Origin: Rhodobacteraceae bacterium UBA3069
GTDB lineage: Bacteria; Pseudomonadota; Alphaproteobacteria; Rhodobacterales; Rhodobacteraceae
DNA length: 57,738 bases
Assembly: GCA_002366795.1 (NCBI GenBank)
Contig: DFBX01000012.1
Location: 1-57,738, forward strand
Reading direction: 5' to 3'
The notes beneath the pieces were generated by a model, which searched no databases, had not been told where the DNA came from, and worked only from the letters and a program-made list of their open reading frames with translations. Both the position numbers and the translations under genes were made by a program. Below are positions 1 to 8,888 of the stretch, one piece after another (the first letter of the stretch is position 1; every line of letters begins with the position of its first letter).

Positions 1-599
1 ACCGATGTCATGTCATGGGTGATGGCCATCGCGGTTGCGCCCATTTCCACCACGATTTCGCGGATCAAATCGTTGATGACGCCGGACATGATCGGGTCCA
101 GCCCTGTTGTCGGCTCGTCGAAGAAGATGATTTCCGGTTCGGCGGCGATGGCGCGGGCAAGGCCGACGCGCTTTTGCATGCCGCCCGACAGTTCTGCCGG
201 GAACTTGTCGGCCACATCGGGTTTCAGCCCCACGCGGCGGAGTTTTTCGATCGCGATCTCGCGCGCCTCGTTCTTGGGGCGTTTCAGCGACCCGCGCAGC
301 AGGCGAAAGGCCACATTTTGCCAGACGGAAAGGGAATCAAACAGCGCGCCGCCCTGGAACAGCATGCCGAAACGGGCAAGGAATGCATCGCGGTCGCCTT
401 TGGTCACGTCCTGACCATCCACGGTGATCAGGCCGGAATCGGGCGTGACCAGCCCCAGCACGCATTTCAGCGCCACGGATTTGCCGGTGCCCGAGCCGCC
501 AATGATGACCATCGATTCGCCCGTGGGGATTTCAAGGTTGACCCCGCGCAGGACGTGGTTGTTTCCAAAGGATTTCTTGACGTTGTCGAGTTTGATCAT
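1..599 (-). CDS. mlaF: MlaF-type ABC transporter ATP-binding protein (partial, cut by window start)
   Basis: This is the ATPase of a Mla-type ABC importer, which in Gram-negative bacteria moves phospholipids between outer and inner membrane. The visible 199 residues hold Walker A GGSGTGKS (about residues 34-41), the signature LSGGMQKR and Walker B with FFDEPTTGLDP, followed by an H-loop ITHD. The C-terminus lies beyond base 1. I chose the ATG at 597-599 because it overlaps the stop of the upstream permease as ATGA, which implies translational coupling. Family members are about 250 residues, so roughly 50 are missing. The MCE-domain partner (MlaD) would be expected further left. Confidence 0.9.
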   Translation of the reverse strand, partial: MIKLDNVKKSFGNNHVLRGVNLEIPTGESMVIIGGSGTGKSVALKCVLGLVTPDSGLITVDGQDVTKGDRDAFLARFGMLFQGGALFDSLSVWQNVAFRLLRGSLKRPKNEAREIAIEKLRRVGLKPDVADKFPAELSGGMQKRVGLARAIAAEPEIIFFDEPTTGLDPIMSGVINDLIREIVVEMGATAMAITHDMTS

Positions 600-1378
600 G
601 CCGAGAAAAACACCTCTGTCAGGGCGTAGTTCGCGGCCAGGATCAGGATTGAGGCGGCAACGACGGCGGATTTGGTGGCTTTGCCCACGCCCTGCGCGCC
701 GCGGCCTGAATTCATGCCGTAGAAGCAGCCCATCAGCGCCACGATGAACCCGAAAGCCGCGCCCTTGATCAGGCCCGACACCACATCCCATGTTTCTAGG
801 AAATCGGCGGTATTCTTCAGGTAGGCGGCGGCGTTGAAATCCAGCCGCGTGATGCCCACTAGGTAGCCCCCCATGATGCCGATGGCATCGCCCACGCCCA
901 CCAGAACGGGCACGGCCAAGGTGGCGGCCAGAACGCGGGGCAGGGTCAGGTATTTCATCGGGTTGGTGGACAGTGTGACCAATGCGTCGATCTGTTCGGT
1001 CACTTTCATGGTGCCGATTTCGGCAGCAATGGACGATGCCACGCGGGCCGCAACCATCAACCCGCCTAAGACGGGGCCCAGCTCGCGCGTCATGCCAATG
1101 GCGACGATTGATGGAACCACCGCCTCGGCATTGAAGCGCGCGCCACCGGCATAGATTTGCAGGGCCAATGCGCCGCCGGTGAACAAGGCTGTCATGCCGA
1201 CCACGGGCAGCGACAGCCAGCCGATATGCACCAGAGCCTGCAGGAATTCACGCCCGTAGAACGGCGGGCGAAACAGGTGGCTGAGGGTCTGGCTGGCATA
1301 GATTACGACGCGGCCCACAAGCGCCATCAGCGCAAGGGTGGGCCGCCCGATGGCGGCAAGCGGGGCGGTCACGTTCAT
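596..1378 (-). CDS. mlaE: MlaE-family ABC transporter permease
   Basis: A 260-residue integral inner-membrane permease that pairs with the MlaF ATPase downstream. It shows the MlaE hallmarks: an N-terminal amphipathic stretch, a GMTRELGP motif and an ARVASSIAAEIGTMKVTEQ-like coupling segment, followed by several hydrophobic helices. Length matches the family. Its ATG overlaps the stop of alr (ATGA at 1375-1378) and its own stop overlaps the start of mlaF, so alr, mlaE and mlaF form a tightly coupled operon read leftwards. The function in outer-membrane lipid asymmetry is inferred from the family. Confidence 0.9.
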   Translation of the reverse strand: MNVTAPLAAIGRPTLALMALVGRVVIYASQTLSHLFRPPFYGREFLQALVHIGWLSLPVVGMTALFTGGALALQIYAGGARFNAEAVVPSIVAIGMTRELGPVLGGLMVAARVASSIAAEIGTMKVTEQIDALVTLSTNPMKYLTLPRVLAATLAVPVLVGVGDAIGIMGGYLVGITRLDFNAAAYLKNTADFLETWDVVSGLIKGAAFGFIVALMGCFYGMNSGRGAQGVGKATKSAVVAASILILAANYALTEVFFSA

Positions 1379-2412
1379 GCGCCGGCATAGCGCCGCGAAT
1401 AGCGCCCCCCCAAAGAGGTCAGGATTTCATAGCCGATGGTGCCTGCCGCATCGGCCAGCGTGTCCACCGTCTGATTCGCGGTCAGCAGGTCCAACATCTG
1501 CGGATCTTCGTCCAGATGCGAGACATCGACCCCGATCAGGTCCATCGAGATGCGGCCGCGGATCGGGCATTCGACGCCGCCGTGCCAAAGCGAGGTTTTC
1601 GGCCCCATTGCGCGGTGAATCCCGTCGGCATAACCGGCGGCCACGGTGGCAATGCGGGTGGGGGCCGTGGCCGCCCATGTATTGCCGTAACCCACGGTCT
1701 CGCCGGGGGCCAGCTCGCGGGTCTGGATCACCGGCAGGGACAGGTGCGCCACGGCCTGCGCCGCCGCGAAGGGCAGGCCGCCATACAGGCCGATACCGGG
1801 GCGGGTCAGTTCGAAATGGTAATCCGGCCCCAAAAGGATGCCGCCCGTGGCCGACAGGGAACGCGGGCACTCCACGTCCTGCGTCATCTCGGTGAAGGCG
1901 GCCAGTTGTTGCGCGTTCATGGCATGATCCGGCGCATCGGCGCAGGCCAGATGCGACATGATGAAGGAGGGCCCTTGCGCCAGGGCGATGTCGCGCAGGG
2001 CGGCCCATTCGGCGGGCTCCATTCCCAGGCGGTTCATGCCGCTGTCCAGCTGGATGGCGAAAGCATGGCCCGGCAGGGATTCAAGATGGCGCACCAGCTG
2101 GTCGGCTGAATTCAAGACCGGGGTCAGATCGTTTTGCCCGATCAGGTCGGCGTCGCCGGCCATATGGCCCGAAAAGACGGCGATTTCCGGCCCCGGCCCA
2201 AGCGCCTTGCGCGCGGCGGCGCCTTCCTCGGCAACGGCGGTAAAAAACCGTCGCGCGCCCGCGGTGGCAAGGGTCTGCGCCACGCGGGCCACGCCCAGCC
2301 CATAGCCGTTTGCCTTGACCACGGCTGCGGTCTCGCAGCGGGTCATGGCGTCAAGCGCCTTCCAGTTGGCGGCCAATGCGCCCAGATCGATGGTCAAAGA
2401 TGCAGTCGTCAT
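1375..2412 (-). CDS. alr: Alanine racemase
   Basis: PLP-dependent enzyme that converts L-alanine to D-alanine for peptidoglycan. The N-terminal motif AVVKANGYGLG places the PLP lysine at about residue 33. Further along are the substrate/PLP segments SHLACAD, GIGLYGG and VGYGNTW (region of the second catalytic base, a tyrosine), and AGYADG near the C-terminus. The reading frame stays open upstream to 2694, but that extension is shadow sequence. The ATG at 2412 gives 345 residues, normal for Alr, and begins right at the conserved TIDLGALAANW motif. It couples to mlaE by a 4-base overlap. Confidence 0.93.
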   Translation of the reverse strand: MTTASLTIDLGALAANWKALDAMTRCETAAVVKANGYGLGVARVAQTLATAGARRFFTAVAEEGAAARKALGPGPEIAVFSGHMAGDADLIGQNDLTPVLNSADQLVRHLESLPGHAFAIQLDSGMNRLGMEPAEWAALRDIALAQGPSFIMSHLACADAPDHAMNAQQLAAFTEMTQDVECPRSLSATGGILLGPDYHFELTRPGIGLYGGLPFAAAQAVAHLSLPVIQTRELAPGETVGYGNTWAATAPTRIATVAAGYADGIHRAMGPKTSLWHGGVECPIRGRISMDLIGVDVSHLDEDPQMLDLLTANQTVDTLADAAGTIGYEILTSLGGRYSRRYAGA

Positions 2413-2515
2413 GGACTGTCTTTTGACAGGCAGGCAGGACCGCGTCCAGAAGGTTTTGCGCCAATGGGAAAGCCGTGCCAGACTGTCGCAGCGAAGAGGA
2501 TAGGGGGGCGCAGGC

Positions 2516-3239
2516 ATGGAGCGGTTGCGGCTGATGGCCGGGCACAGGGCGATCCCGCTGATGGTGGCGGTGATGATCGGCGCGCTGGTCTGGCTGCTGG
2601 TCACGGGGCAGGCATGGGCGCTGGCCTTTGTGCCACAGGGGGTGCTGGCGCAGATGATGAACGAATACACGCTGCACCGGTTCGTGTTCCACATGCGCCC
2701 GCCGCGCGCGCAATGGGCCTTTGACCTGCTGTACCAGGCGCATTACGGCCACCATGATTTCCCCACCGCCAAGGGGCTGTTCTTTGTGCCAGCCTGGGTG
2801 GCGCTGCCCATGCTGGCAGGCAATACCGTGCTGTTATGGGCGGCGCTGTGGCTGGCGGGCGTCGCGGCGGCCCTGCCGATTGCGCTGGCGGTGGTCTGTA
2901 TCGGCGGGGTGCTGACCTTCCTGGGCTATGAATGGTTTCACATGACCGCGCATCTGGGGGTGCGGAAAACCGCGGTCGAACGGCATGTCACGACGTTGCA
3001 TAACCAGCACCACTTCCGCGACTTTTCAAATGGTTCCATGTGTCGCCGGGCGGCGAGGTGATTGACCGGATCATGGGCACCGCCATCGACCGCGAGGCGC
3101 TGAGTCAAAGCCAGAGGATCGCGTTCATCCGCACGCTGGGCCTGCCCCCGATGATCCGCGCCTGATGCGCGCGCGCGACAAGTTCGCGCCAATGCTGGGA
3201 CTGACCAAAGAAGAGGTTGCGCGCGCCGCGCGCAGGTGA
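2516..3239 (+). pseudogene. Membrane fatty-acid hydroxylase / sterol-desaturase-family protein, two frameshifts
   Basis: Encodes a small multi-helix membrane oxygenase of the fatty acid hydroxylase/sterol desaturase type. Diiron-type histidine motifs are visible: HRFVFH, HYGHHD, WFHMTAH and HNQHHF. The first frame runs from ATG 2516 to a stop at 3061, but the expected continuation KWFHVSPGGEV appears one frame away after base 3028. A second single-base loss near 3150 is needed to reach the final stretch DDPRLMRARDKF, which ends at 3239. Both sites are at or beside short homopolymers (AAA and CCCCC). Restored, the protein would be about 240 residues. This is either a recent pseudogene or two sequencing errors. 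It diverges from alr. Confidence 0.7.
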
Positions 3240-3318
3240 AAACGCCGCCCCTCGGGCAGGCAAGCCTGCCCTCGGCCCGCCGTGCTGCCGCGGCCAAGAC
3301 GCGCGCGCGCCGCCCTTG

Positions 3319-3395
3319 TTTTCAGTTTGCCGGAAATACTCCGGGGGTGAAGATTGAAACGCTAATGCGTTTCAATCGAGGGGGCTGGCCCCCTC
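3319..3395. repeat. Dispersed Rhodobacterales-type intergenic element with hairpins
   Basis: Lies between the convergent desaturase and dnaB genes. It carries, on the minus strand, a copy of the motif GAGTATTTCCGGCAAACTGA, which recurs at about 21737 and 53403 in this window. Next to it is a perfect 11-bp inverted repeat with a 4-base loop (3352-3362 and 3367-3377), then GAGGGGGC/GCCCCCTC (3378-3395). The position suggests a bidirectional terminator or REP-like element. Confidence 0.6.
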
Positions 3396-3461
3396 GCCGG
3401 TCCGCGCCGCCAGGCGTGGAGACCGGCTGGCCAAAGGCCAATACCCCGGCACCGGTCCGGG

Positions 3462-4967
3462 TCAGTAGTCCCCGCCGCCGTTGTTCTGCCAGGGTTTCAC
3501 CAGGTTACCGAAACGGGTGAACTCCGCCTCGAAGCTCAGTTCGACCGTGCCGATGGGGCCGTGACGTTGCTTGCCGATGATCACCTCGGCCTTGCCGTGC
3601 AGGCGCTCCATGTCCTGGATCCATGCCTCGGTCGCGGCCAGGTCGTCCTCGCCCGGCTTCTCGCGTTCCTTGTAGTATTCACCCCGGTAGACGAACATCA
3701 CCACGTCGGCATCCTGTTCGATCGAGCCCGATTCCCGCAGGTCCGACAGTTGCGGCCTTTTATCGTCGCGCGATTCAACCTGGCGCGACAGCTGCGACAG
3801 GGCGATCACGGGGATGTTCAGTTCCTTGGCGATGGCCTTCATGCCCATGGTGATTTCCGACACCTCGTTCACGCGGCTGTCTGCCTTGCCGGTGCCGCGC
3901 ACCAGTTGCAGGTAATCGATGATCAGAACGTCAAGCCCGTGGGTCCGCTTCAGCCGCCGCGCCCGCGCCGCCAGTTGCGCGATGGGCAGGGCGGGGGTGT
4001 CGTCGATATAAAGCGGGCAGGCCTCCAGCGCCTTGGCGGCCTCGACAAAGCGGCGAAATTCGTCCTCGGTCATGTCGCCTTGGCGGATCTTGTGCGAGGA
4101 AATCTCGGACGCTTCGGCCAGGATTCGCGCGGCCAGCTGTTCGGAACTCATTTCAAGCGAGTAGAACCCGACCACGCCGCCATCGACCGCGCCCTCGGTC
4201 CCGTCGGGACGCAGCCCGCGTTTATAAGCCTTGGCCACGTTGAAGGCGATGTTGGTCGCAAGCGAGGTTTTCCCCATCGAGGGGCGACCGGCAAGGATCA
4301 GCAAATCCGACGGGTGCAGCCCGCCAAGTTTGCTGTCCAGATCGTTCAGCCCGGTCGAGATGCCCGCAAGGTCGCCCTCGCGCTGATAGGCGGCATTGGC
4401 GACGTTCACCGCTTCGGTCACGGCCTTCAGGAAGGATACGAAACCGCTTTCGGTCTTGCCCTGTTCGGACAGTTTGTAAAGCGCCTGCTCGGCGGCGATG
4501 ATCTGTTCGCGCGGCTCGGAATCCACATCGACCTTGGCCGCCTTGGAGGAGATATCCTTGCCCAGACCGATCAGCTCGCGCCGGATCGCCAGGTCATAGA
4601 TCATCTGCGCATAGTCGCGCACCGCATAGGCGGCAATGGCGGCCCCCGCCAGACGCGCCAGATAGGCCGGCCCGCCCAACTCTTTCAGCCCGTCGTCATC
4701 GTCGAAGAACGCCTTGAGCGTGACCGGCGAGGCAAGATTGTTCTTCGCGATCCGCGCGGCGGCGGTTTCAAAGATGCGGGCATGGACCGGATCGTAGAAA
4801 TGCTGCGGCCCGATGATCGAGGCGACGCGGTCATAGACATCGTTATTGGTCAGGATCGCGCCAAGAAGCTGTTGTTCGGCCTCGGTGGAATGCGGCATCG
4901 TATCCGGGCTTTCGATCTCGGCCCCTGCCGCTGCCCCGGTTGGATTTATTGCTGCAATCTCGTTCAT
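3462..4967 (-). CDS. dnaB: Replicative DNA helicase DnaB
   Basis: Hexameric 5'-3' helicase that unwinds the replication fork and recruits primase. The 501-residue product has the N-terminal DnaB domain (about residues 25-130, starting at PHSTEAEQQLLGAIL). A RecA-type ATPase domain follows, with Walker A GRPSMGKT at about 227-234, Walker B LIIDYLQL and the IALSQLSR motif. The frame is open upstream to 5129, but ATG 4967 is preceded by the ribosome site AAGGGGGA and begins at the usual N-terminus. It ends in GGGDY, as many alphaproteobacterial DnaB proteins do. Transcribed alone, leftwards. Confidence 0.96.
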   Translation of the reverse strand: MNEIAAINPTGAAAGAEIESPDTMPHSTEAEQQLLGAILTNNDVYDRVASIIGPQHFYDPVHARIFETAAARIAKNNLASPVTLKAFFDDDDGLKELGGPAYLARLAGAAIAAYAVRDYAQMIYDLAIRRELIGLGKDISSKAAKVDVDSEPREQIIAAEQALYKLSEQGKTESGFVSFLKAVTEAVNVANAAYQREGDLAGISTGLNDLDSKLGGLHPSDLLILAGRPSMGKTSLATNIAFNVAKAYKRGLRPDGTEGAVDGGVVGFYSLEMSSEQLAARILAEASEISSHKIRQGDMTEDEFRRFVEAAKALEACPLYIDDTPALPIAQLAARARRLKRTHGLDVLIIDYLQLVRGTGKADSRVNEVSEITMGMKAIAKELNIPVIALSQLSRQVESRDDKRPQLSDLRESGSIEQDADVVMFVYRGEYYKEREKPGEDDLAATEAWIQDMERLHGKAEVIIGKQRHGPIGTVELSFEAEFTRFGNLVKPWQNNGGGDY

Positions 4968-5300
4968 CTTGTCCCCCTTGCTTAGGGTGCAGCTAATAGG
5001 AAACCGCGCCGCGTCGCGCAAATTATATATTTCTGTGGATAGAGCGCGACCGCGCGGGACATCACACCATATTGTCATGGGGCGGCCCGTCGCCGCAACA
5101 TCTGGGTGATCGCCCGGGAGAAGAGGCAAAAGGCCGCCATTTTTTCCCGGAAATTTTTACCGCGGGTTCGTCCGCTCTGCGGAAAGTGCCTTGATCGTGG
5201 GCAGTTGCCCGCCCCCCTGTTCGGGGGCGGACGTGGGGTCAACTTGCAAAGGCGGCAAACGTGCCGCGAATCTGCCGCGTCGCGGCAATGCGCCGGTGCC
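4968..5300. promoter_or_regulatory. dnaB upstream / pyrE downstream region (333 bp, no gene)
   Basis: No coding sequence is convincing here. On the minus strand an AT-rich patch (about 5018-5030) upstream of dnaB could hold its -10 element. Beside it, CTATCCACA (read on the minus strand, about 5031-5039) differs by one base from the DnaA box TTATCCACA. A GC hairpin CCGCCCCC/GGGGGCGG at 5209-5230 lies past the end of pyrE and may help stop its transcript. All regulatory calls are inference from motif likeness. Confidence 0.35.
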
Positions 5301-5978
5301 TCAGCCCTTGCGGGCCTCTTGCCATGCGCGCGGGTCGTTCAGGAAATTCTCGACCTCGGCCAAGGTCTCGGCGCTGAACGCCTCTTGCGCGCGGGCCTCG
5401 GCCAGAACGTCCCACCATGTGCAAAGGTGGTGCAGCTCGACCCCGTGATCGCCCAGCGTTTTTATCGTCTCGGGGAAGATGTCGTAATAGAAGATCACCG
5501 CCGTATGGCCGCAGGTGGCCCCTGTTTCGCGGATCGCATCGACGAAGGACAGTTTCGAGCCGCCATCGGTGGTCAGATCCTCGACCAGCAGCACGCGCTG
5601 GCCTTCGCTCATCGCGCCTTCGATCCGGGCGTTGCGGCCGTATCCCTTGGGCTTTTTCCGCACATAGGTCATCGGCAGGGCCATGCGTTCGGCCACCAGC
5701 GCGGCGAATGGAATGCCCGCGGTCTCGCCGCCGGCGATGTTGTCGAAGGCTTCGAACCCCGCGTTGCGCATCACCGTGACCGTCAGGAAATCCATCAGGG
5801 TGGAACGGATGCGCGGATAAGAGATCAGCTTGCGGCAGTCGATATAGCTGGGCGAGGGCAGGCCGGATGCCAGAATATAGGGCTCATCCGTGTTGAAATT
5901 CACCGCGCCGATTTCCAGCAGCATCCGTGCGGTCAGGCGGGCGATTTCCTCTTTCGGGGGAAAGGCGGTGGGGATCAT
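5301..5978 (-). CDS. pyrE: Orotate phosphoribosyltransferase
   Basis: Catalyses orotate plus PRPP to OMP in de novo pyrimidine synthesis. The type I PRTase PRPP-binding motif is clear (RVLLVEDLTTDGGS), as is the flexible-loop lysine region VRKKPKGYG. Length is 225 residues. ATG 5978 has the ribosome site GAAGGA at a good distance. The gene sits just after a TPR-like gene and pyrC in the same direction, so three genes (two of them pyrimidine steps) are probably cotranscribed. Confidence 0.94.
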   Translation of the reverse strand: MIPTAFPPKEEIARLTARMLLEIGAVNFNTDEPYILASGLPSPSYIDCRKLISYPRIRSTLMDFLTVTVMRNAGFEAFDNIAGGETAGIPFAALVAERMALPMTYVRKKPKGYGRNARIEGAMSEGQRVLLVEDLTTDGGSKLSFVDAIRETGATCGHTAVIFYYDIFPETIKTLGDHGVELHHLCTWWDVLAEARAQEAFSAETLAEVENFLNDPRAWQEARKG

Positions 5979-6005
5979 GGTCTGTCCTTCGTTTTGGGCC
6001 GTGTC

Positions 6006-6689
6006 TTACGGGGCGGGTTGCGGGCGGTCGAACACGTAGATGTCGCCCCTGTCAAGGATAAGGTCGGTTTCGAAACCGGCGTTCAAAAGCGTGGCCATCA
6101 GCGCCGAAAGCCTTGCCGGGGGCACCAGCGAGGGGTGCAGTTCCACCACGATGCGGCGCAGGCCCGACAGGTCCAGCGCCACCGCCTGTTCCAGCGCCGC
6201 GCGGGCCAGCCCCGGTTCGCCCAGTTGCAGCGCGGTCAGCCCGCGCAAACGGGCGATCGGGGCCTTGACGGGGAAATCTTCGGATGCGGCATTCAGCAGC
6301 CGGATCGCCGCGCCATGTTCGCCCAGCCGATTCAGCCCCTGCGCCTGTTCCAGCAGTTGCGCAATGCCGGCGCGACCGGGGGCGGACCAGTCGCGCAGCA
6401 GCTTGGCGGCGCGGGCTGTCTTGCCTGCGGCCGACAGGGCCATGGCGCAGCCGATGGGCACGGGCATCGCCAGCCCCGCCCGCATCGCGCTGTCATGCAG
6501 TTGGGCCGCCTGATCGGGCTGGCCCGACGGGGCAGTCTGGCACAGGCTTTCGATCGCGGCGGTCACGATATGCGCCGGAACCTCGGCCAGCGCATCGGGT
6601 GCCAGCCGGGTCAGGGGCCGGGCCGCGCCGTCGATCCGGACACGGCGGAACAGTTCTATCGCCTGCGCAGAGGAGGGCGCGGCGGCCAT
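6006..6689 (-). CDS. Conserved hypothetical, TPR-like alpha-helical protein between pyrC and pyrE
   Basis: A 227-residue Ala/Leu-rich soluble protein with no signal peptide. Repeated helix pairs such as LLRDWSAPGRAGIAQLLEQA and ALQLGEPGLARAALEQAV resemble tetratricopeptide repeats, and the C-terminal ILDRGDIYVF looks like a short beta finish. I do not recognise a catalytic motif. It starts 3 bases after the pyrC stop and ends 27 bases before pyrE, so it is very probably in the pyrimidine operon. Function is unknown. Confidence 0.7.
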   Translation of the reverse strand: MAAAPSSAQAIELFRRVRIDGAARPLTRLAPDALAEVPAHIVTAAIESLCQTAPSGQPDQAAQLHDSAMRAGLAMPVPIGCAMALSAAGKTARAAKLLRDWSAPGRAGIAQLLEQAQGLNRLGEHGAAIRLLNAASEDFPVKAPIARLRGLTALQLGEPGLARAALEQAVALDLSGLRRIVVELHPSLVPPARLSALMATLLNAGFETDLILDRGDIYVFDRPQPAP

Positions 6690-6692
6690 GGG

Positions 6693-7736
6693 TCAGCCGT
6701 CCACGCGCCAATGCAGCGGGAAACCGGGGTCGAACACCGTCACCGGACCTTCGCCGGTGATGATCTTGTCGGTGTATTCCACGGGTGTGTCGCCCTTGGT
6801 CAGGGTGATCTTCGCGTCATTGGCGGGCAGGCCATAGAAGGCGGGCCCATTGAGCGAGGCGAAACCTTCGAGGCGGTCCAGCGCGGATTCTTCCTCGAAC
6901 ACATGGGCGAGGATCGACATGGTGTTGGTCGCGGTGAAGCAGCCCGCGCAGCCGCAGGCCATTTCCTTGTTCGCATCGGTATGCGGTGCGCTGTCGGTGC
7001 CAAGGAAGAGCCGTTTGTCGCCCGATGTGGCGGCGGCGCGCAGGGCAAGGCGGTGTTCCTCGCGCTTGGCGACGGGCAGGCAATAGTAATGTGGTTTGAT
7101 ACCGCCCACCAGGATATGGTTGCGGTTGATGATCAGGTGATGGGTGGTGATGGTCGCGCCAAGGTTTTCGTCATTGGCTTTGACGTAATCCACCCCGTTC
7201 GAGGTGGTGATATGTTCCATCACCACGCGCAGGCCGGGGGTGGCGCGGCGCACCGGGTCCAGCACGCGGTCGATGAACACGGCCTCGCGGTCGAAGATGT
7301 CCACCTCGGGGTCGGTGACTTCGCCGTGCACGCAAAGGGTCAGGCCGATCTCTGCCATCTTGTCCAGCACGGGCTGGACGCGGGCGAAATCGCGCACGCC
7401 CGAGGCCGAATTGGTCGTCGCACCGGCGGGGTAAAGCTTCACCGCCTTGATCAGCCCGCTGGCATGGGCCGCGGCCACATCATCGGGGTCGGTGTCTTCG
7501 GTCAGGTAAAGCGTCATCAAGGGTTCGAACGGCATGTCTTGCGGCAGGGCATCCATGATCCGGTCACGGTATGCGGCGGCCTGCGCGGCGGTGACCACGG
7601 GCGGCACGAGGTTCGGCATGATGATGGCGCGGGCGAAATGACGCGCGGTTTCCGGCAGGACGGCCTTTAGCATCGCGCCGTCGCGCAGGTGCAGGTGCCA
7701 GTCATCGGGGCGGGTGATGGTGATCGCGTTGCTCAT
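6693..7736 (-). CDS. pyrC: Dihydroorotase (class II, PyrC)
   Basis: Zinc amidohydrolase that closes carbamoyl-aspartate to dihydroorotate. The metal ligands are visible: DDWHLHLRDG near the N-terminus, the carbamylated-lysine region IKAVKLYPAGATTNS, histidines in CVHGEVTD and MEHITT, and the catalytic GTDSAPH. Length is 347 residues from ATG 7736. A TTG six bases upstream would add MP, but the ATG is preferred. First gene of the pyrC / TPR-like / pyrE set. Confidence 0.95.
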   Translation of the reverse strand: MSNAITITRPDDWHLHLRDGAMLKAVLPETARHFARAIIMPNLVPPVVTAAQAAAYRDRIMDALPQDMPFEPLMTLYLTEDTDPDDVAAAHASGLIKAVKLYPAGATTNSASGVRDFARVQPVLDKMAEIGLTLCVHGEVTDPEVDIFDREAVFIDRVLDPVRRATPGLRVVMEHITTSNGVDYVKANDENLGATITTHHLIINRNHILVGGIKPHYYCLPVAKREEHRLALRAAATSGDKRLFLGTDSAPHTDANKEMACGCAGCFTATNTMSILAHVFEEESALDRLEGFASLNGPAFYGLPANDAKITLTKGDTPVEYTDKIITGEGPVTVFDPGFPLHWRVDG

Positions 7737-7793
7737 GGGCAAAGCGATTAGCGCAAAGGCGCGGCGCGTGCCAGTGGTTTGACGTGTCGCCCG

Positions 7794-8783
7794 CTATTCT
7801 GCGCCGCCAGCAAGGGGCGGGGGCGCGGTGAATTTGCCATCGGCCGCCGATTTCAGCAGCGCGTCCAGACGCCGCTGGATGCGCGGCGCGCGCATCCGCG
7901 CGGTCACATTGCGGCACAGCAGGGTCGACAGATAAGGCCGGCCAGCCGCATCGAGCGTGGCCAGCACCTTGCGCAGGTAGGGCGGGTGGTCGCGGCGCTT
8001 GCGCCACAGCTTTGCAAAGGCGGCTTCGGTCAGCTTGCCGGTGCCCGCGCGGGCCAGCAGGCGATACAGCAGCTGCATTTCCACCAGGTCGGACTGGATC
8101 GCATTACCCAGGCGTCGCGTGCGCAACTTGGTGACGTTGGGCCGCGTGAACAGCGCCGCGTGCATCGCGTCCAACTGTTCGGACGGGTCATAGATGACAA
8201 AGGCCTGCATGGCAGCGTCCAGCATGTCGGGCGCATAGCCATAGCGCGAGGTGAAATCCAACCGGCGCATTTCGACAAAGCGGTCATCCCATTCGGTGAC
8301 GCGGGGGTCCAGCGTGGCCTGCGGCTGCACCGCCAGCACGGTCGCGCCGGGCGAAGCGACGGAAAAGGCGCAGGCGGCATAGCCGCAGGGGCCAGCGCCA
8401 TAGAATACGACATTGTCGAATTCTTCGAAGAACCCGTCGTCGATCATCCGGTCGAAAAAGCCATACACCCCTTGGGTGCGGAACCATGTGTCCCCGTCCG
8501 AGATCACCGACAGGTGCGACCAGTTCAGCGCGCGCACCATGTCCCAGCCCAACGGCTGACCGTGATCCGACAGGGTCTGGATGCCCTGCAGCGTTTCGAA
8601 GGTGACCAGAAGGGTGGTTTCGCCTTGGGGGATTTCCTCTGGCTCGATCAGGACGGCGGCGTGGCGCTTGTCCAGCGCGTAATAGGTGCCATGCTCGCTG
8701 GCAATGGTTGCAACCTCTTGCAGCCATTCCTTCTTTTTCAGCCCTTTGAGGGGCGTATCGAACAGATTCGGAGCGTCCTGCAT
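7794..8783 (-). CDS. Conserved Rhodobacterales protein of unknown function (alpha/beta-hydrolase-like patch)
   Basis: A 329-residue cytosolic protein. The most striking patch is FYGAGPCGYAACAF in the middle, which looks like a nucleophile elbow with a Cys where hydrolases place Ser. It is followed by LAVQPQATLDPRV and the acidic WDDRF. From memory, relatives in this order are often labelled phosphoadenosine phosphosulfate reductase, but I see none of that enzyme's motifs. ATG 8783 is used; a TTG at 8834 would add 17 residues. It is the last gene of the leftward glycosyltransferase/sulfotransferase run, so a role in surface-glycan handling is plausible inference. Confidence 0.65.
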   Translation of the reverse strand: MQDAPNLFDTPLKGLKKKEWLQEVATIASEHGTYYALDKRHAAVLIEPEEIPQGETTLLVTFETLQGIQTLSDHGQPLGWDMVRALNWSHLSVISDGDTWFRTQGVYGFFDRMIDDGFFEEFDNVVFYGAGPCGYAACAFSVASPGATVLAVQPQATLDPRVTEWDDRFVEMRRLDFTSRYGYAPDMLDAAMQAFVIYDPSEQLDAMHAALFTRPNVTKLRTRRLGNAIQSDLVEMQLLYRLLARAGTGKLTEAAFAKLWRKRRDHPPYLRKVLATLDAAGRPYLSTLLCRNVTARMRAPRIQRRLDALLKSAADGKFTAPPPLAGGAE

Positions 8784-8888
8784 GGCCTTTTGTCCTCGTC
8801 GCGCTTCGCTTGGATGCAAAGGCTTGTTGGACAAAGGGGATAGGCGCGGATTGGGGCAGGATTGTGTAAAATCCTAGGGGTTTTCGTG

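Noticed and set aside
5106..7670. 854-residue open frame on the plus strand
   Set aside because: Exact antisense of pyrE, the TPR-like gene and pyrC; His/Gly/Gln/Arg-rich shadow composition caused by high GC third positions.
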